A DNA stretch of 64,000 nt from Pedobacter sp. Bi126 (GCF_918698245.1 NZ_CAKKMS010000009.1:62001-126000); one strand, 5' to 3'; shown: positions 53,185 to 62,796, counted from the first letter of the stretch. Translations and numbers: made by a program. Notes: generated by a model from the letters alone, not told the origin.

Positions 53185-53493
53185 CTATTGCAATGGCTTG
53201 ATTTCCAGGTCATCGAGTTGCGCAATCCGGAAGATTTCTTTCGAAATAATCGCTACGTTTTCCTTTAGTTGCTCCAGGTTACAGGATATTGTTCCTAAAG
53301 GTACCGGAAGACCTGCAATTTCTTGGATAAGTTCCATCTGGATCATACAAGCACCTAAAAATTCCTTTTTTCCTTTGAGCATGTTAAAGGTTTCAAGTGC
53401 AGCGTCCCGGTCTGTTCCAAGCGTAAATTTTCCATAGGTAATTTTGGTGCCCTTTAAATGAAGCACCACTATTATTGCAAATGCAGATTCCAT
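53185..53493 (-). CDS. Small protein of unknown function
   Basis: The 102-residue product starts at an ATG at 53493 and has no signal peptide. It consists of an N-terminal beta stretch (AFAIIVVLHLKGTKITYGKFTLGTD) and two helices (RDAALETFNMLKGKKEFLGACMIQMELIQEI and NLEQLKENVAIISKEIF). I do not recognise the family. It lies between the hsp20 gene and the receiver gene on the same strand, so a shared stress role is possible. Confidence 0.65.
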   Translation of the reverse strand: MESAFAIIVVLHLKGTKITYGKFTLGTDRDAALETFNMLKGKKEFLGACMIQMELIQEIAGLPVPLGTISCNLEQLKENVAIISKEIFRIAQLDDLEIKPLQ

Positions 53494-53532
53494 TTCGTTT
53501 TTATTTTTCTATGATCAGTATACTTCGGGATT

Positions 53533-53561
53533 AAAAAAAATGCCGCTTGGTGCGGCATTTT
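53533..53561 (-). terminator. Intrinsic terminator after hsp20
   Basis: AAAATGCCGC (53537-53546) and GCGGCATTTT (53552-53561) form a perfect ten-base stem around a five-base loop; on the reverse strand the stem runs into eight T. It ends the hsp20 transcript. Confidence 0.8.
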
Positions 53562-53569
53562 CAAATTTA

Positions 53570-54010
53570 TTAGCGAATCTCAATCTGTCTTGAAACTGCC
53601 TTTGCTTCCTCTTTTTTTGGAAGTGTGAGCTTAAGTACCCCGTCGATATAACTTGCCTGGATACGGTCCACATCGGCACTTTCAGGAAGTGTGAATGCCC
53701 TGGTGAAAGCCGAGTAGCTGAATTCACGTCTGTTGTAGGTTTTTTCCGATGTATTGTTTTCGCTGTACTGCCCGGTAGAAATAGTGAGCATATCCCGCTC
53801 TACCGAAATTTTAAAATCTTCTTTTTTCAGGCCGGGAGCGGCAAGCTCGATATCATATTCTTCGCCGGACTCTAAAATGTTTACAGCTGGAAGGCTGTTG
53901 ATTCGGCGGTCTGAAAAAAAAGTATCGCCCAGTACGGATTCGAAAATGTCATTAAAGCCTGGCAATAATGTGCTGTTTTTCTTTTCTGGATTGAATTTAA
54001 CCAATGTCAT
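53570..54010 (-). CDS. Hsp20/alpha-crystallin small heat-shock protein
   Basis: I start at the ATG at 54010 (146 residues), preceded by AGGAGAA eight bases upstream; a longer frame to 54052 is not supported. The alpha-crystallin domain spans about 42-135: VNILESGEEYDIELAAPGLKKEDFKISVERDMLTIST, FSYSAFTRAFTLPESADVDRIQASYIDGVLKLTLPKKE. The C-terminal IxI motif is IEI. It is a cytoplasmic holdase chaperone, expected to be heat- or stress-induced. The transcript is closed by a strong terminator just downstream. Confidence 0.95.
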   Translation of the reverse strand: MTLVKFNPEKKNSTLLPGFNDIFESVLGDTFFSDRRINSLPAVNILESGEEYDIELAAPGLKKEDFKISVERDMLTISTGQYSENNTSEKTYNRREFSYSAFTRAFTLPESADVDRIQASYIDGVLKLTLPKKEEAKAVSRQIEIR

Positions 54011-54294
54011 AGTGTGTTCTCCTTTTAAAAAAAAAAATGGACTATTAATCAATTAATTTTCTATAAACCCTTTTAAACGGTTTTGAAATATCAACTTCAA
54101 GTGCTGTGCCAATGGTACTTTTAAGAATATTCAACTACTTTTTAGAAACCCTTGCTGAAAAATTTTCATAAATTCTGAACTTTTTTCAGCTTTAAACTGA
54201 AAAATTTTCAGTTTGCTGGTCGGGTGCTTATAAGTGGCTGTTAATTTTATATTCTTGAACTTTAGCGCAGCAACGATTAAACCTTTTTGATAAT

Positions 54295-54459
54295 TTGATT
54301 GTTAATAAAGGGAAAATTTACGGAACAGACTATCAATATTTTGACATCGATGCCCTGCAGTTAAAGGTCTCGAAGACAATGAAGTTCATCGGGGCTTATA
54401 GGTGGAGTGATAAAGAAAACAATGTATCCGGAGAGCTGGCTGGAAATCCAGAAGATTAA
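54295..54459 (+). CDS. Short possible reading frame, remnant or small protein
   Basis: A frame with a TTG start encodes about 54 residues (LIVNKGKIYGTDYQYFDID, then KTMKFIGAYRWSDKEN, ending AGNPED). The only ATG, at 54379, would give 26 residues. Composition looks protein-like, and a forward hairpin directly follows the stop (54459-54480), which supports a real transcript. No family is recognised; it may be the tail of a lost gene. Confidence 0.3.
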   Translation: MIVNKGKIYGTDYQYFDIDALQLKVSKTMKFIGAYRWSDKENNVSGELAGNPED

Positions 54460-54480
54460 AAAGGCGTTTATTTGCCTTTT
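54459..54480 (+). terminator. Terminator-like hairpin after the short frame
   Basis: AAAAGGC and GCCTTTT are perfect seven-base arms around an eight-base loop, with a short T-run at the end of the right arm. It overlaps the stop codon of the short frame at 54295-54459. Confidence 0.5.
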
Positions 54481-54655
54481 CGACCTTATTTTTCAAATGA
54501 AGATTTTCTGTTTGTTCATCAGTTATTTTGTTGGTTTATGTAAGGATTTCAACCTTATATTAACTAGACGCACTCCCGGAGGCTGATAATTTTCCGGGGT
54601 TTCGCTGATGAGTAATACTGAAAACGTGAATAAATGCACTTAAATAACAGTTGAT

Positions 54656-56770
54656 ATGCATACAGTTTACCAGCTTCCTGGCCGTCCTTATCCGCTTGGA
54701 TCTATCTGGGATGGCAAAGGGACTAACTTTGCGCTTTTTGCTGCGCATGCACAAAAAGTAGAACTCTGCTTGTACGATGAACACGGTACAGAAATTGGGC
54801 GGGTTGAGATTGCCGAACGTGATCACCATGTTTTTCACTGCTATATTCCCGATATTGGCCCCGGGCAGTTATATGGTTATCGGGTACATGGAGATTATGA
54901 ACCCATTAATGGCCATAGGTTTAACCCCAATAAATTACTTATTGATCCTTATGCAAAAGCAATATCTGGTGATGTGGAATGGTGTTCTGCAGTTTTTGGT
55001 TATGATCTGGAAGGAGAAAAAGACGATCTGAGTTTCTCGGAAACCGATAGTGCGCCCTACATGCCCAAATCGGTAGTTGTTGATATGACCTATGATTGGG
55101 AGGATGATAAACCCTTGCAGATTCCCTATAACCAAAGTGTTATCTACGAACTTCATGTAAAGGGTTTTTCTAAGTTAAACCCTTTAATTCCCAAATCTCA
55201 ACGTGGTACTTATGCGGGGTTGGCACATCCGGCAAGCATCCAATACCTCAAATCGCTTGGCATTACTGCCGTTGAGCTGATGCCGGTACACCAATTTGTT
55301 TCAGATGGCCATCTTATTGAAAGGGGATTGAATAATTATTGGGGGTATAATACCATAGGTTTTTTCGCGCCCGAATCCAGGTATTCTTCTTCTGGTACCA
55401 GTGGAAGTCAGGTCAGGGAGTTTAGGGATATGGTAAAAGCGCTGCATGCCGCCGGAATAGAGGTGATTTTAGATGTGGTTTATAACCATACTGCCGAGGG
55501 CAACGAAAAAGGCCCTACACTCTCCTTTAAGGGCATAGATAATTTAACCTATTATAGGCTTGAAGAAAACAACAAACGATATTATACAGATTATACGGGA
55601 ACGGGGAATACCTTAAACTCAAGAATGCCTACCGTACTCAGGTTTATTATGGATAGTCTGAGGTTTTGGATACAGGAGATGCATGTAGATGGATTCAGGT
55701 TCGATCTGGCTTCAACTTTGGCAAGGGGGCTGCACGATGTTGACCGGTTGGGTGCTTTTTTTGATATTATCCACCAGGATCCGATCATTTCTACGGTAAA
55801 ACTGATTGCTGAACCCTGGGATTTGGGAGAAGGTGGCTACCAGGTAGGCAAGTTTCCTCCTGGCTGGGCAGAATGGAATGGCAAATACCGTGATCTGATG
55901 CGCCGTTTCTGGAAAGGTGATCAGGGAACACTCGGGCAGTTTGCAAAAAGATTTTTGGGTAGTCCTGATATCTATATGCAGGATTATAGAAGGCCAACAG
56001 CGAGCATCAATTTCATTACGGCACACGATGGGTTTACCCTTCACGATCTGGTAAGCTATAATGAGCGGCACAATATGGCAAATGGTGATAATAATACCGA
56101 TGGCGAGGCCGAGAACCATTCGTGGAATTGCGGTGCGGAAGGACAAACGGATGATAACAACATAAACGCGCTCCGAGCAAGACAAAAACGTAATTTTTTA
56201 GCCACACTGCTGCTTTCACAAGGTATCCCGATGATCACCTCGGGTGATGAATTAGGAAAGACCCAAAAAGGCAACAATAATGCCTATTGCCAGGACAATG
56301 AAATTTCGTGGATCGATTGGCAGCACAAAGATGAGGGACTTTTGAAGTTTACCCAAGACCTGATCAAACTCCGCCTAAAACATCCAAGCCTGCGTAGAAA
56401 GGAATGGATAGTAGGTGATAGGATAGATTCGGATGGTCTTTTGGATATTGCCTGGTTTTCTCCAAGCGGTAAAATTATGGAAACAGCTGATTGGCAATCG
56501 GATAGTTCTGGGAGTATCGGGATTTTTCTTCATGGGGAGGGAATACAGGGGAAAGCAGAAAATGGAGCGGATATTCTTGATGTCCATTTTTTTCTCATCT
56601 TCAATGCCCATCATGAAAGTGTAACCTTCAAACTGCCTGAAGAGAAATATGCGCCTAAATGGTCTGTTGAGATCTCTACTGATGAAGGTATAAATCCGAA
56701 AGCGCAATTTGAGGCAGATAGCAGTATAGCGGTTGGAGGAAGAACATTAATGGTACTTAAGGCAGGATAG
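54656..56770 (+). CDS. glgX: Glycogen debranching enzyme GlgX, GH13 isoamylase type
   Basis: The 704-residue product has an N-terminal CBM48-like domain (YPLGSIWDGKGTNFALFAAHAQKVELCLYD) and a GH13 barrel. Conserved regions are visible: DVVYNHTAEG (region I), GFRFDLAST (nucleophile Asp), LIAEPWDLG (acid/base Glu) and ITAHDGFTLHD (third Asp). There is no signal peptide, so it acts in the cytoplasm, where it hydrolyses alpha-1,6 branches of phosphorylase-trimmed glycogen. The GH130 gene follows in the same direction after a reverse-strand small gene. Confidence 0.93.
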   Translation: MHTVYQLPGRPYPLGSIWDGKGTNFALFAAHAQKVELCLYDEHGTEIGRVEIAERDHHVFHCYIPDIGPGQLYGYRVHGDYEPINGHRFNPNKLLIDPYAKAISGDVEWCSAVFGYDLEGEKDDLSFSETDSAPYMPKSVVVDMTYDWEDDKPLQIPYNQSVIYELHVKGFSKLNPLIPKSQRGTYAGLAHPASIQYLKSLGITAVELMPVHQFVSDGHLIERGLNNYWGYNTIGFFAPESRYSSSGTSGSQVREFRDMVKALHAAGIEVILDVVYNHTAEGNEKGPTLSFKGIDNLTYYRLEENNKRYYTDYTGTGNTLNSRMPTVLRFIMDSLRFWIQEMHVDGFRFDLASTLARGLHDVDRLGAFFDIIHQDPIISTVKLIAEPWDLGEGGYQVGKFPPGWAEWNGKYRDLMRRFWKGDQGTLGQFAKRFLGSPDIYMQDYRRPTASINFITAHDGFTLHDLVSYNERHNMANGDNNTDGEAENHSWNCGAEGQTDDNNINALRARQKRNFLATLLLSQGIPMITSGDELGKTQKGNNNAYCQDNEISWIDWQHKDEGLLKFTQDLIKLRLKHPSLRRKEWIVGDRIDSDGLLDIAWFSPSGKIMETADWQSDSSGSIGIFLHGEGIQGKAENGADILDVHFFLIFNAHHESVTFKLPEEKYAPKWSVEISTDEGINPKAQFEADSSIAVGGRTLMVLKAG

Positions 56771-56898
56771 CTGGCCTAAGGTTAATAACCCTGAAGACCA
56801 TTCTTGGTTGCTAAAAAACTATTGCTAAACGCTGTACTTTAAAAGGGAAATCATTGGGTTGTTTCAGGGTAATTTGCCACCGATGAAAAATGGGTTAA

Positions 56899-56927
56899 TA
56901 AAAAAAGCCTTTCGTTTCTGAAAGGCT
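56899..56927 (-). terminator. Intrinsic terminator of a small reverse-strand gene
   Basis: AGCCTTTC (56906-56913) and GAAAGGCT (56920-56927) form a perfect eight-base stem; on the reverse strand it is followed by seven T. It supports transcription of the small reverse-strand gene at 57009-57191 and may also limit glgX transcripts. Confidence 0.7.
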
Positions 56928-57008
56928 AAATTGATTAATCTAAATCGTCCCGTTGATTTAATTTAATGACGTAAATTTAACTTCATGAGCGCCTGATCTA
57001 AAATGGTT

Positions 57009-57191
57009 TTATACTGGAAATGAGGAAGATAAATACCTGTTTTCGTCTGTTAGTTTGATCTTTTCATTGTCTGTTAATACCTTTTTCATTCTCCAAGTAA
57101 CCGTAGCACGCTCCAGTTCGATGGTATTTGAGCTTAAGGTAACCGTATCAAGAAAGGGATATTTTGGCGCATCGTATCCTGGAATTGACAT
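57009..57191 (-). CDS. Small protein of unknown function
   Basis: From the ATG at 57191 the product is 60 residues (MSIPGYDAPKYPFLDTVTLSS, then ELERATVTWRMKKVLTDNEKIKLTDENRYL). An extended frame to 57260 adds a hydrophobic start and is less likely. There is no recognised domain. Its support is the protein-like composition and the reverse-strand terminator downstream (56899-56927). Confidence 0.45.
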   Translation of the reverse strand: MSIPGYDAPKYPFLDTVTLSSNTIELERATVTWRMKKVLTDNEKIKLTDENRYLSSSFPV

Positions 57192-57366
57192 AGGCTTTAA
57201 ATTTTCGGAAACTATGATAAACAGATAAAGGTTTATACCTATGGACATGATCCCGACCATTCGTCAAAAAACAGAAATAGGGTTGATTTTTTTGCTTTTC
57301 CGGTTGGCCAGGTCTTATAACTATGTTATATGAAAACTTTAGCCACGTGATGGTTGTTTTTTCATT

Positions 57367-58422
57367 ATGAAAGACCTTGCTAAAAGATTTTTGTCAAATC
57401 CGATCTTATTACCCAAAGATATCACACCCAGTAATAGTTCCCTTCAGGTTATCTGCCTGTTAAATCCAGGCGTTTTCCGTTTTAAGGGAAAGACATGGCT
57501 ATTGGTAAGGGTAGCAGAAAACAAGGCGCAGAAAGAGGGCTTTGTGTTTTTTCCCGTTATGAACGAACTGGGCAAGCTGGAAATTATCGAAGTTGCCATT
57601 AACGATCCTGATCTGGTTTCTACAGATGCCAGGGTTATGAATTACCGGGGACTGGATTATCTTACCACCGTCTCCCATCTCAGATTGCTCAGTAGTGACG
57701 ATGGTGTCCATTTTTCAGAAAGCGACAGATTTCCCGGACTTTTTGGGATGGGTGAGCTGGAGCGTTTTGGGATAGAAGACTGCAGGGTTACTGAAATTGA
57801 AGGAGTGTATTATCTAACCTATACAGCTGTATCTGCCTCTGGCGTAGGAGTGGGACTTCGCACCACTACGGATTGGGAAAACTTTTCCCTGCCAACAATG
57901 ATCCTGCCTCCACACAATAAGGATTGCGCACTTTTCGAGAGAAAAATTGACGGAAAATTTTTTGCCCTTCACCGTCCAAGTTCGAAAGAAATTGGTGGTA
58001 ACTTTATCTGGCTATGCGATTCGGTTGATGCTAACCGATGGGGAAACCATAAATGCATTATTAAGACCAGGGAAGGTATGTGGGACAGTGCCCGTGTAGG
58101 CGCCGGGGCTTCGCCCATATGGACCGAGAAAGGGTGGTTGGCGATATACCACGGGGCAGATGAGCGCCATCGTTACTGCCTGGGTGCCTTTCTGCTCGAC
58201 CACCAGAACCCTTCAATTGTTTTAGGAAGATCGATTGATCCGATTATGGTTCCAAGCGAGCCATATGAGTTAAGCGGGTTTTTCGGTCAAGTAGTCTTTA
58301 CCAACGGACATGTAGTTGAGGGGGATAAGCTCACTATTTACTACGGAGCGGCAGACGAATTTGTCTGCGGCGCTGAATTTTCTATCGCGGAGATTTTGGC
58401 TGTAACGGTTTCCGTTCGATGA
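57367..58422 (+). CDS. GH130 family glycoside phosphorylase/hydrolase
   Basis: The 351-residue product is cytoplasmic (no signal peptide) and fills one five-bladed propeller. GIEDCRVTEIEGVYYLTYTAVSASG contains the family general acid Asp in the position of the EDPR motif; HRPSSKEIGG, WDSARVGAGASPIWTEKGWLAIYHGAD and YELSGFFGQVVFTNGHVVEGDKLTIYYGAADEFVCGAEF are typical GH130 segments. Members phosphorolyse or hydrolyse beta-mannosides. Whether the phosphate-binding residues are complete, which would decide phosphorylase versus hydrolase, cannot be settled by eye. Confidence 0.88.
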   Translation: MKDLAKRFLSNPILLPKDITPSNSSLQVICLLNPGVFRFKGKTWLLVRVAENKAQKEGFVFFPVMNELGKLEIIEVAINDPDLVSTDARVMNYRGLDYLTTVSHLRLLSSDDGVHFSESDRFPGLFGMGELERFGIEDCRVTEIEGVYYLTYTAVSASGVGVGLRTTTDWENFSLPTMILPPHNKDCALFERKIDGKFFALHRPSSKEIGGNFIWLCDSVDANRWGNHKCIIKTREGMWDSARVGAGASPIWTEKGWLAIYHGADERHRYCLGAFLLDHQNPSIVLGRSIDPIMVPSEPYELSGFFGQVVFTNGHVVEGDKLTIYYGAADEFVCGAEFSIAEILAVTVSVR

Positions 58423-58542
58423 TTGATTGAAACATAATTAACCTCCATCAACTATACCACGCAGGCCTCTGCAAGATTTATCAAGGTAGCTTTAAAATCA
58501 GCATATCATTTACAGCAAAATCTACAGTGGTGTTAAGCCAAT

Positions 58543-58902
58543 TTATGCATACTGGTTTACCCGGGCAACGAAATGGTCGATATTAAAGGGCTTTGCTATA
58601 AATTCTGCGCCACATCCCGAACCCATAATTTCGTTCTTGGTCGTGTTGGCAGACATCATGATGATATTAATGACTGAGGTACGCTCATCCATGCGCAATT
58701 GCCTGCAGATATCAAGTCCGTTACCATCGGGTAACATGATATCAAGAATCGCTATATCAGGCAATCTCTGCGAGATCATATGGTTGAACGCCGCAACGGT
58801 AGGGCAGCCATTTACTTCATAGCCTTCTTCGGACAGGATATAACTGACCACTTCACTGATATCCGCATCGTCCTCCAGGACATAAACTAATTTTTTGCTC
58901 AT
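58543..58902 (-). CDS. Single-domain response regulator (receiver only)
   Basis: The 119-residue product is one CheY-like domain: acidic pocket EDD (10-12), phosphoacceptor Asp54 (ILDIMLPDGNG), the conserved Ser/Thr region (MMSANTTK) and Lys in IAKPFN. It has no output domain. It starts 38 bases after the PAS/GAF kinase gene on the same strand and is the natural phosphotransfer partner of that kinase. Its target is unknown. Confidence 0.92.
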   Translation of the reverse strand: MSKKLVYVLEDDADISEVVSYILSEEGYEVNGCPTVAAFNHMISQRLPDIAILDIMLPDGNGLDICRQLRMDERTSVINIIMMSANTTKNEIMGSGCGAEFIAKPFNIDHFVARVNQYA

Positions 58903-58940
58903 TTGTGTTTGTCTTTGTTAGATTAGATTTAATGTGTGTG

Positions 58941-61265
58941 TTACAGACTAGGGACCGCAAATTTAAATGCAGCACCTTTACCGGGTTCGCTTTCCACCCA
59001 TATCCGCCCTCCATGGCGTTCAATAATCTCCTTTGTAATGTAAAGGCCCAGTCCAAGTCCGGATATATTCCTGTCCTTTTCTCTTACCCTGTAAAACTGG
59101 CTGAATATATGGACCTGTTCGGCCGCAGGAATCCCTGCGCCATAATCTATCACGGAAATAACTATTTCATGGTTATGGTTTACAGCCGTTATATTAATAT
59201 CGCGGGAATTTGGTGCATACTTTACTGCATTGCCGATCAGGTTTGTGATTACCTGTTCCATTCTCATTTTATCCCCTTGTAATACAAGGTCTCCTTCGCG
59301 GAAATAAATATAATTATGTCCGGGAACGGTCTGCTCAAATGTTTCGCAGATATCACCGATCAGTGCACCAAGGTCCAGCCGCTCAAAATTGAACTGTAAT
59401 TTGCCAGCCTGGACTTTGGAAATGTCAAACAGGTCGTTGATCAGGATATTGAGTTTGTCTACCTGCTTGATCGCCTTGTTTAAAAAAACTTTGTTCAAAC
59501 CATCCGAAGCTGTTTTTTGAAGCACCTGGAGAAAGCCGCTCATAGAGGTAAGTGGTGTTTTGAGTTCATGGGAAGCCAAGGCTATAAATTCATCTTTTTT
59601 AAGGCTAAGGGTTTTAACCTCTTCAAAAAGTTTAGAGTTATCGAGTGCTATGGCTGCCTGCGAAGCAACCCCAACTACCAGGTCTTCGTGATCCTGCAGA
59701 AATACACCTGGTTCTGGGTGACCAAAGAAAAGCCCGCCGATTACTGTCCCTGTTGAGGAAATTACAGGTACAGCCAGATAACTGACCACAGGTAGGTGTC
59801 CATCGGGCATCCCAAAATGGGGAGCCATTTTGCCATAACGTTCATCTTTTCTGATGTTGTCTACACGCACAACCCCTTCACCGCTAAAGGTAGTGTGGAA
59901 TACTGCTGTATTACGGGGCATACCAAATTTTTCAAATGCCTCCCGGGGAGCGCCCGAGAGCGTATAGAGCATATAAGATTCACCTTCGGCATTGGTTTTA
60001 TTGTAAAAGAAAGCGCCAAATGCCGCCCCTGTAAGTTCTGTTGTCGCATCGGTCACTTTTTGCAAAATGACATTAACATCCAGTTGTTCACTGATGCTCT
60101 TACCTATCGAATTCAGGATCATGAGCTTTTGGGAGTTGCTTTTTAAGGCGTTTTCCGCTTCTCTCTGGGCAGTGATATCCCTGGCTACCTTTGAAGCGCC
60201 AATAATTATCCCATCACTGTTCTTGATCGGGGATACTGTTAAGGAGACCTGGATTTCCTTGTTTTCCTTGCTTATCCTTATGGTTTGAAAGTGATCTATC
60301 TTAACACCTCTTTTGATACTGCCTATGATGCGTTCTTCCTCATCAAGACGGTCTGGCGGAATCAATAGAGAGATGTGGCGGCCAACGGCTTCGTTTTCGC
60401 TATAGCCGAAAATATTTTCAGCCCCTTTATTCCATGTGGTGATTATACCGTCGAGCGTTTTGCTTACGATGGCATCATCAGAACTCTCTACTATGGCTGC
60501 CAATGCGGCCTGCTTCTCATCGGCAAGTTTTTGCGCTGTAATGTTACGTGCAATTTTACTTACCCCAATAATGCGCCCCTGCTTGTTCCTTATGGGTGAT
60601 ACGGTAAGCGATATAGGTATTTCAGTTCCGTCCTTGGTCAGGCGTACTGTCTTGTAATGTTCGATTTTCTGGCCTGCCCTTACCTTAGTGATAATGTAAT
60701 CTTCTTCATGTATCCGATCTTGAGGGATGAGGATGGTAATATGCTTCCCGATTACCTCTGATGCAGCATAACCAAAAATTCCTTGTGCTCCATTGTTCCA
60801 GCTGGTAATGAAACCATCCAGCGTTTTAGAGACGATTGCATCTTCGGATCCTTCAATAATGGCCGCCAGTGTAGCTTGCTGCTCTTCAGCGGTATACTCA
60901 TCTGAAATGTCGCGGATCATTTGGGAAATGCCTATCAATTTTTGCTCAGCATCAGTAATTGGAGAGATGGTAATGGAAACATACAGGTCTTCCCCGGTTA
61001 CCGATCGGCGTACGGTACGGAAATCATGGACCTTCGCACCACTCCGCACAGTGTCCACTAAGCGCTTATACTCTTCAAAAACGGCTTTTTCCATTATTCC
61101 GGAAACTGCCTTTCCGATCTGCTCCCTTGTAAAACCGAACAGTCGCTCTGCCGCCGGGTTTATATCTGTAATTTTAAAATCAATGTCATTGCAGATTACT
61201 GCGTCTTCCAAGCTTTCAAAAATCGACTTAAAGGTAAACAGTTGATTTAGGGAAGTTAAGTCCAT
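58941..61265 (-). CDS. Multi-PAS/GAF sensor histidine kinase, cytoplasmic
   Basis: The 774-residue product has no membrane segment. Three PAS domains with PAC motifs are repeated (about 10-130, 130-250, 255-375): LEDAVICNDIDFKITDINPAAERLFGF, SEDAIVSKTLDGFITSWNNGAQGIFGY and SDDAIVSKTLDGIITTWNKGAENIFGY. A GAF domain follows (about 385-540), then HisKA with LASHELKTPLTSM (His566) and HATPase with NLIGNAVKYAP and GLGLGLYITKEI. The repeated PAS units suggest internal duplication. It senses a cytoplasmic signal and probably phosphorylates the single-domain receiver encoded next. Confidence 0.94.
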   Translation of the reverse strand: MDLTSLNQLFTFKSIFESLEDAVICNDIDFKITDINPAAERLFGFTREQIGKAVSGIMEKAVFEEYKRLVDTVRSGAKVHDFRTVRRSVTGEDLYVSITISPITDAEQKLIGISQMIRDISDEYTAEEQQATLAAIIEGSEDAIVSKTLDGFITSWNNGAQGIFGYAASEVIGKHITILIPQDRIHEEDYIITKVRAGQKIEHYKTVRLTKDGTEIPISLTVSPIRNKQGRIIGVSKIARNITAQKLADEKQAALAAIVESSDDAIVSKTLDGIITTWNKGAENIFGYSENEAVGRHISLLIPPDRLDEEERIIGSIKRGVKIDHFQTIRISKENKEIQVSLTVSPIKNSDGIIIGASKVARDITAQREAENALKSNSQKLMILNSIGKSISEQLDVNVILQKVTDATTELTGAAFGAFFYNKTNAEGESYMLYTLSGAPREAFEKFGMPRNTAVFHTTFSGEGVVRVDNIRKDERYGKMAPHFGMPDGHLPVVSYLAVPVISSTGTVIGGLFFGHPEPGVFLQDHEDLVVGVASQAAIALDNSKLFEEVKTLSLKKDEFIALASHELKTPLTSMSGFLQVLQKTASDGLNKVFLNKAIKQVDKLNILINDLFDISKVQAGKLQFNFERLDLGALIGDICETFEQTVPGHNYIYFREGDLVLQGDKMRMEQVITNLIGNAVKYAPNSRDINITAVNHNHEIVISVIDYGAGIPAAEQVHIFSQFYRVREKDRNISGLGLGLYITKEIIERHGGRIWVESEPGKGAAFKFAVPSL

Positions 61266-61732
61266 ACTGGGCGGTAATTATTTAATTAAAGGAGGTACAT
61301 TCACATTAATACCCGATCTATGTCAACAACCCTGAGCGATAATAGTTTTAAGAATAAAAAAATGCATCCCTTTTGGGCTATCCATTTTAGCCTTTTTGAT
61401 TGAACCCATCGACTTTGAGCTGGTGTTATGCAAAAATAAAAATTTCTTTAATTGAACTAAATGTGATTTTCGCATAATTATACGAGTTATTATTAAAATC
61501 GACTTTGCGGTGTAGAGTTTTGATTCAATATCAATAAATCTTCAGCTATACTCAGGCTGACGACCACAGGGCTTAACTTAATGATATAAGGCGTGCAACA
61601 GATATAAGACCATAGGTAACCGGTAGTAACATTTACAGCGGTTGCCATTTTTCTATTGATGCCTTAAGTTATTATATTATGGCAGAAAATGAAAAAACTT
61701 CTGATAATCACCAAAGGCGAGGAAGAACCCGA
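61266..61732. other. Intergenic region, no gene seen
   Basis: AT-rich gap between two reverse-strand genes. CAAAAATA at 61431-61438, read on the reverse strand as TATTTTTG, fits the phylum's -7 box and could serve the PAS/GAF kinase. A short forward frame at 61679 overlaps the GntR gene antisense and is not supported. Confidence 0.35.
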
Positions 61733-62749
61733 CTAGAGCGAACGTCTTTTGATAACTTTTGTTGGGTTTCTCGTAATCACGATTTTTTCATCCAGGATGG
61801 CTTGTGCGACTGTTTTACCCATTGCTTCAAAATCAGTTGAGATAACAGTAATCCCATCTTCAAGCACTTCTTTCACGAGCGTATCATTATAAGAGATGAG
61901 ACCTATATCCTTTCCCAACTTAAATTTCTTTTTTCGGGCGAGCTTAATTAACATCACATCATCGGTGTCGTACCTGCTAAAGGTTACATAAGCATTACCT
62001 TTTTGAAAAGTCTTTTCATCAATTTCAGATTGTATCAGGTAGGGGTACTCAGTTTCAGTACAATAATGTAAAAAACCTTCAATTACCAGCTTTGCATGGA
62101 CGGCTTCGGGATGGGCAACCAAGATCAGCCGATCGTATTTTTTCAACTCGGCCTTTAGCTTATGAAGGCTATTATAAATGTCATAGCCGTAATCCTGATA
62201 TATACTACTGTAATTGCCTGATAAACCTTGCTCGTTTAAATCAATAATTATTCTTTTCTTGTCGGGAATCAGGTTGAGGAGCGGGGCTACATTTTCTTTT
62301 AAAAAAGTTGCAATGACATAATGTGTATATGATCCCAGGTTTTCTTTGATCAATTTTTCGAATACCTGATAATTATGATGGTGAAAGTAGATGTCGATAT
62401 CGGCGCGGTTTTCCAGTTGATTAAAAAGCGTTCTATAAAACTGTTCACGCAGAATATTCATTTTATCAAGTAGCAAAAACACGCGGAAGGAATGATGAAT
62501 GGACTTTTTGCGTACATAATATCCTTTCCTATATACCGATTCTACGATACCTTTTTCAACAAGCTCATTTAGGCCTTTGAGTAAAGTTTCCTTACTCATT
62601 TTTAATTGCAACTGCAGCTGCTTAAGAGAAGGCAGCTGATCTCCAATACGTAGCTGATCAATTTCAATCAGTGACATAATGTGATCGACAAGCTGTTGGT
62701 ATTTCATTTTGCCTTGATTGCCTTTCTGCAGTGTGTTTTCGGAGGTCAT
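61733..62749 (-). CDS. GntR-type regulator with LacI-like sugar-binding domain
   Basis: I start at the ATG at 62749 (338 residues); the frame extends upstream only to a TTG at 62812. The N-terminal winged helix-turn-helix of the GntR type spans about 15-85 (LVDHIMSLIEIDQLRIGDQLPSLKQLQLQLKMSKETLLKGLNELVEKGIVESVYRKGYYV). The rest is a periplasmic-binding-protein-like fold (FRVFLLLDKMN, LILVAHPEAVHAKLVIEGFLHYC, IGLISYNDTLVKEVLEDGITVISTDFEAMGKTVAQAIL). This architecture regulates sugar-use loci in Bacteroidota. It is divergent from a SusC gene, whose promoter carries a candidate operator. Confidence 0.9.
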   Translation of the reverse strand: MTSENTLQKGNQGKMKYQQLVDHIMSLIEIDQLRIGDQLPSLKQLQLQLKMSKETLLKGLNELVEKGIVESVYRKGYYVRKKSIHHSFRVFLLLDKMNILREQFYRTLFNQLENRADIDIYFHHHNYQVFEKLIKENLGSYTHYVIATFLKENVAPLLNLIPDKKRIIIDLNEQGLSGNYSSIYQDYGYDIYNSLHKLKAELKKYDRLILVAHPEAVHAKLVIEGFLHYCTETEYPYLIQSEIDEKTFQKGNAYVTFSRYDTDDVMLIKLARKKKFKLGKDIGLISYNDTLVKEVLEDGITVISTDFEAMGKTVAQAILDEKIVITRNPTKVIKRRSL

Positions 62750-62796
62750 GGGTATATTATTTAGGCAAATGTAATTAATACACCATACAAACCAAA

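Noticed and set aside
61679..61840. A short forward frame starting MAENEKTSDNHQRR
   Set aside because: Most of it is antisense to the GntR regulator gene; only about 18 codons lie outside, too few to support.
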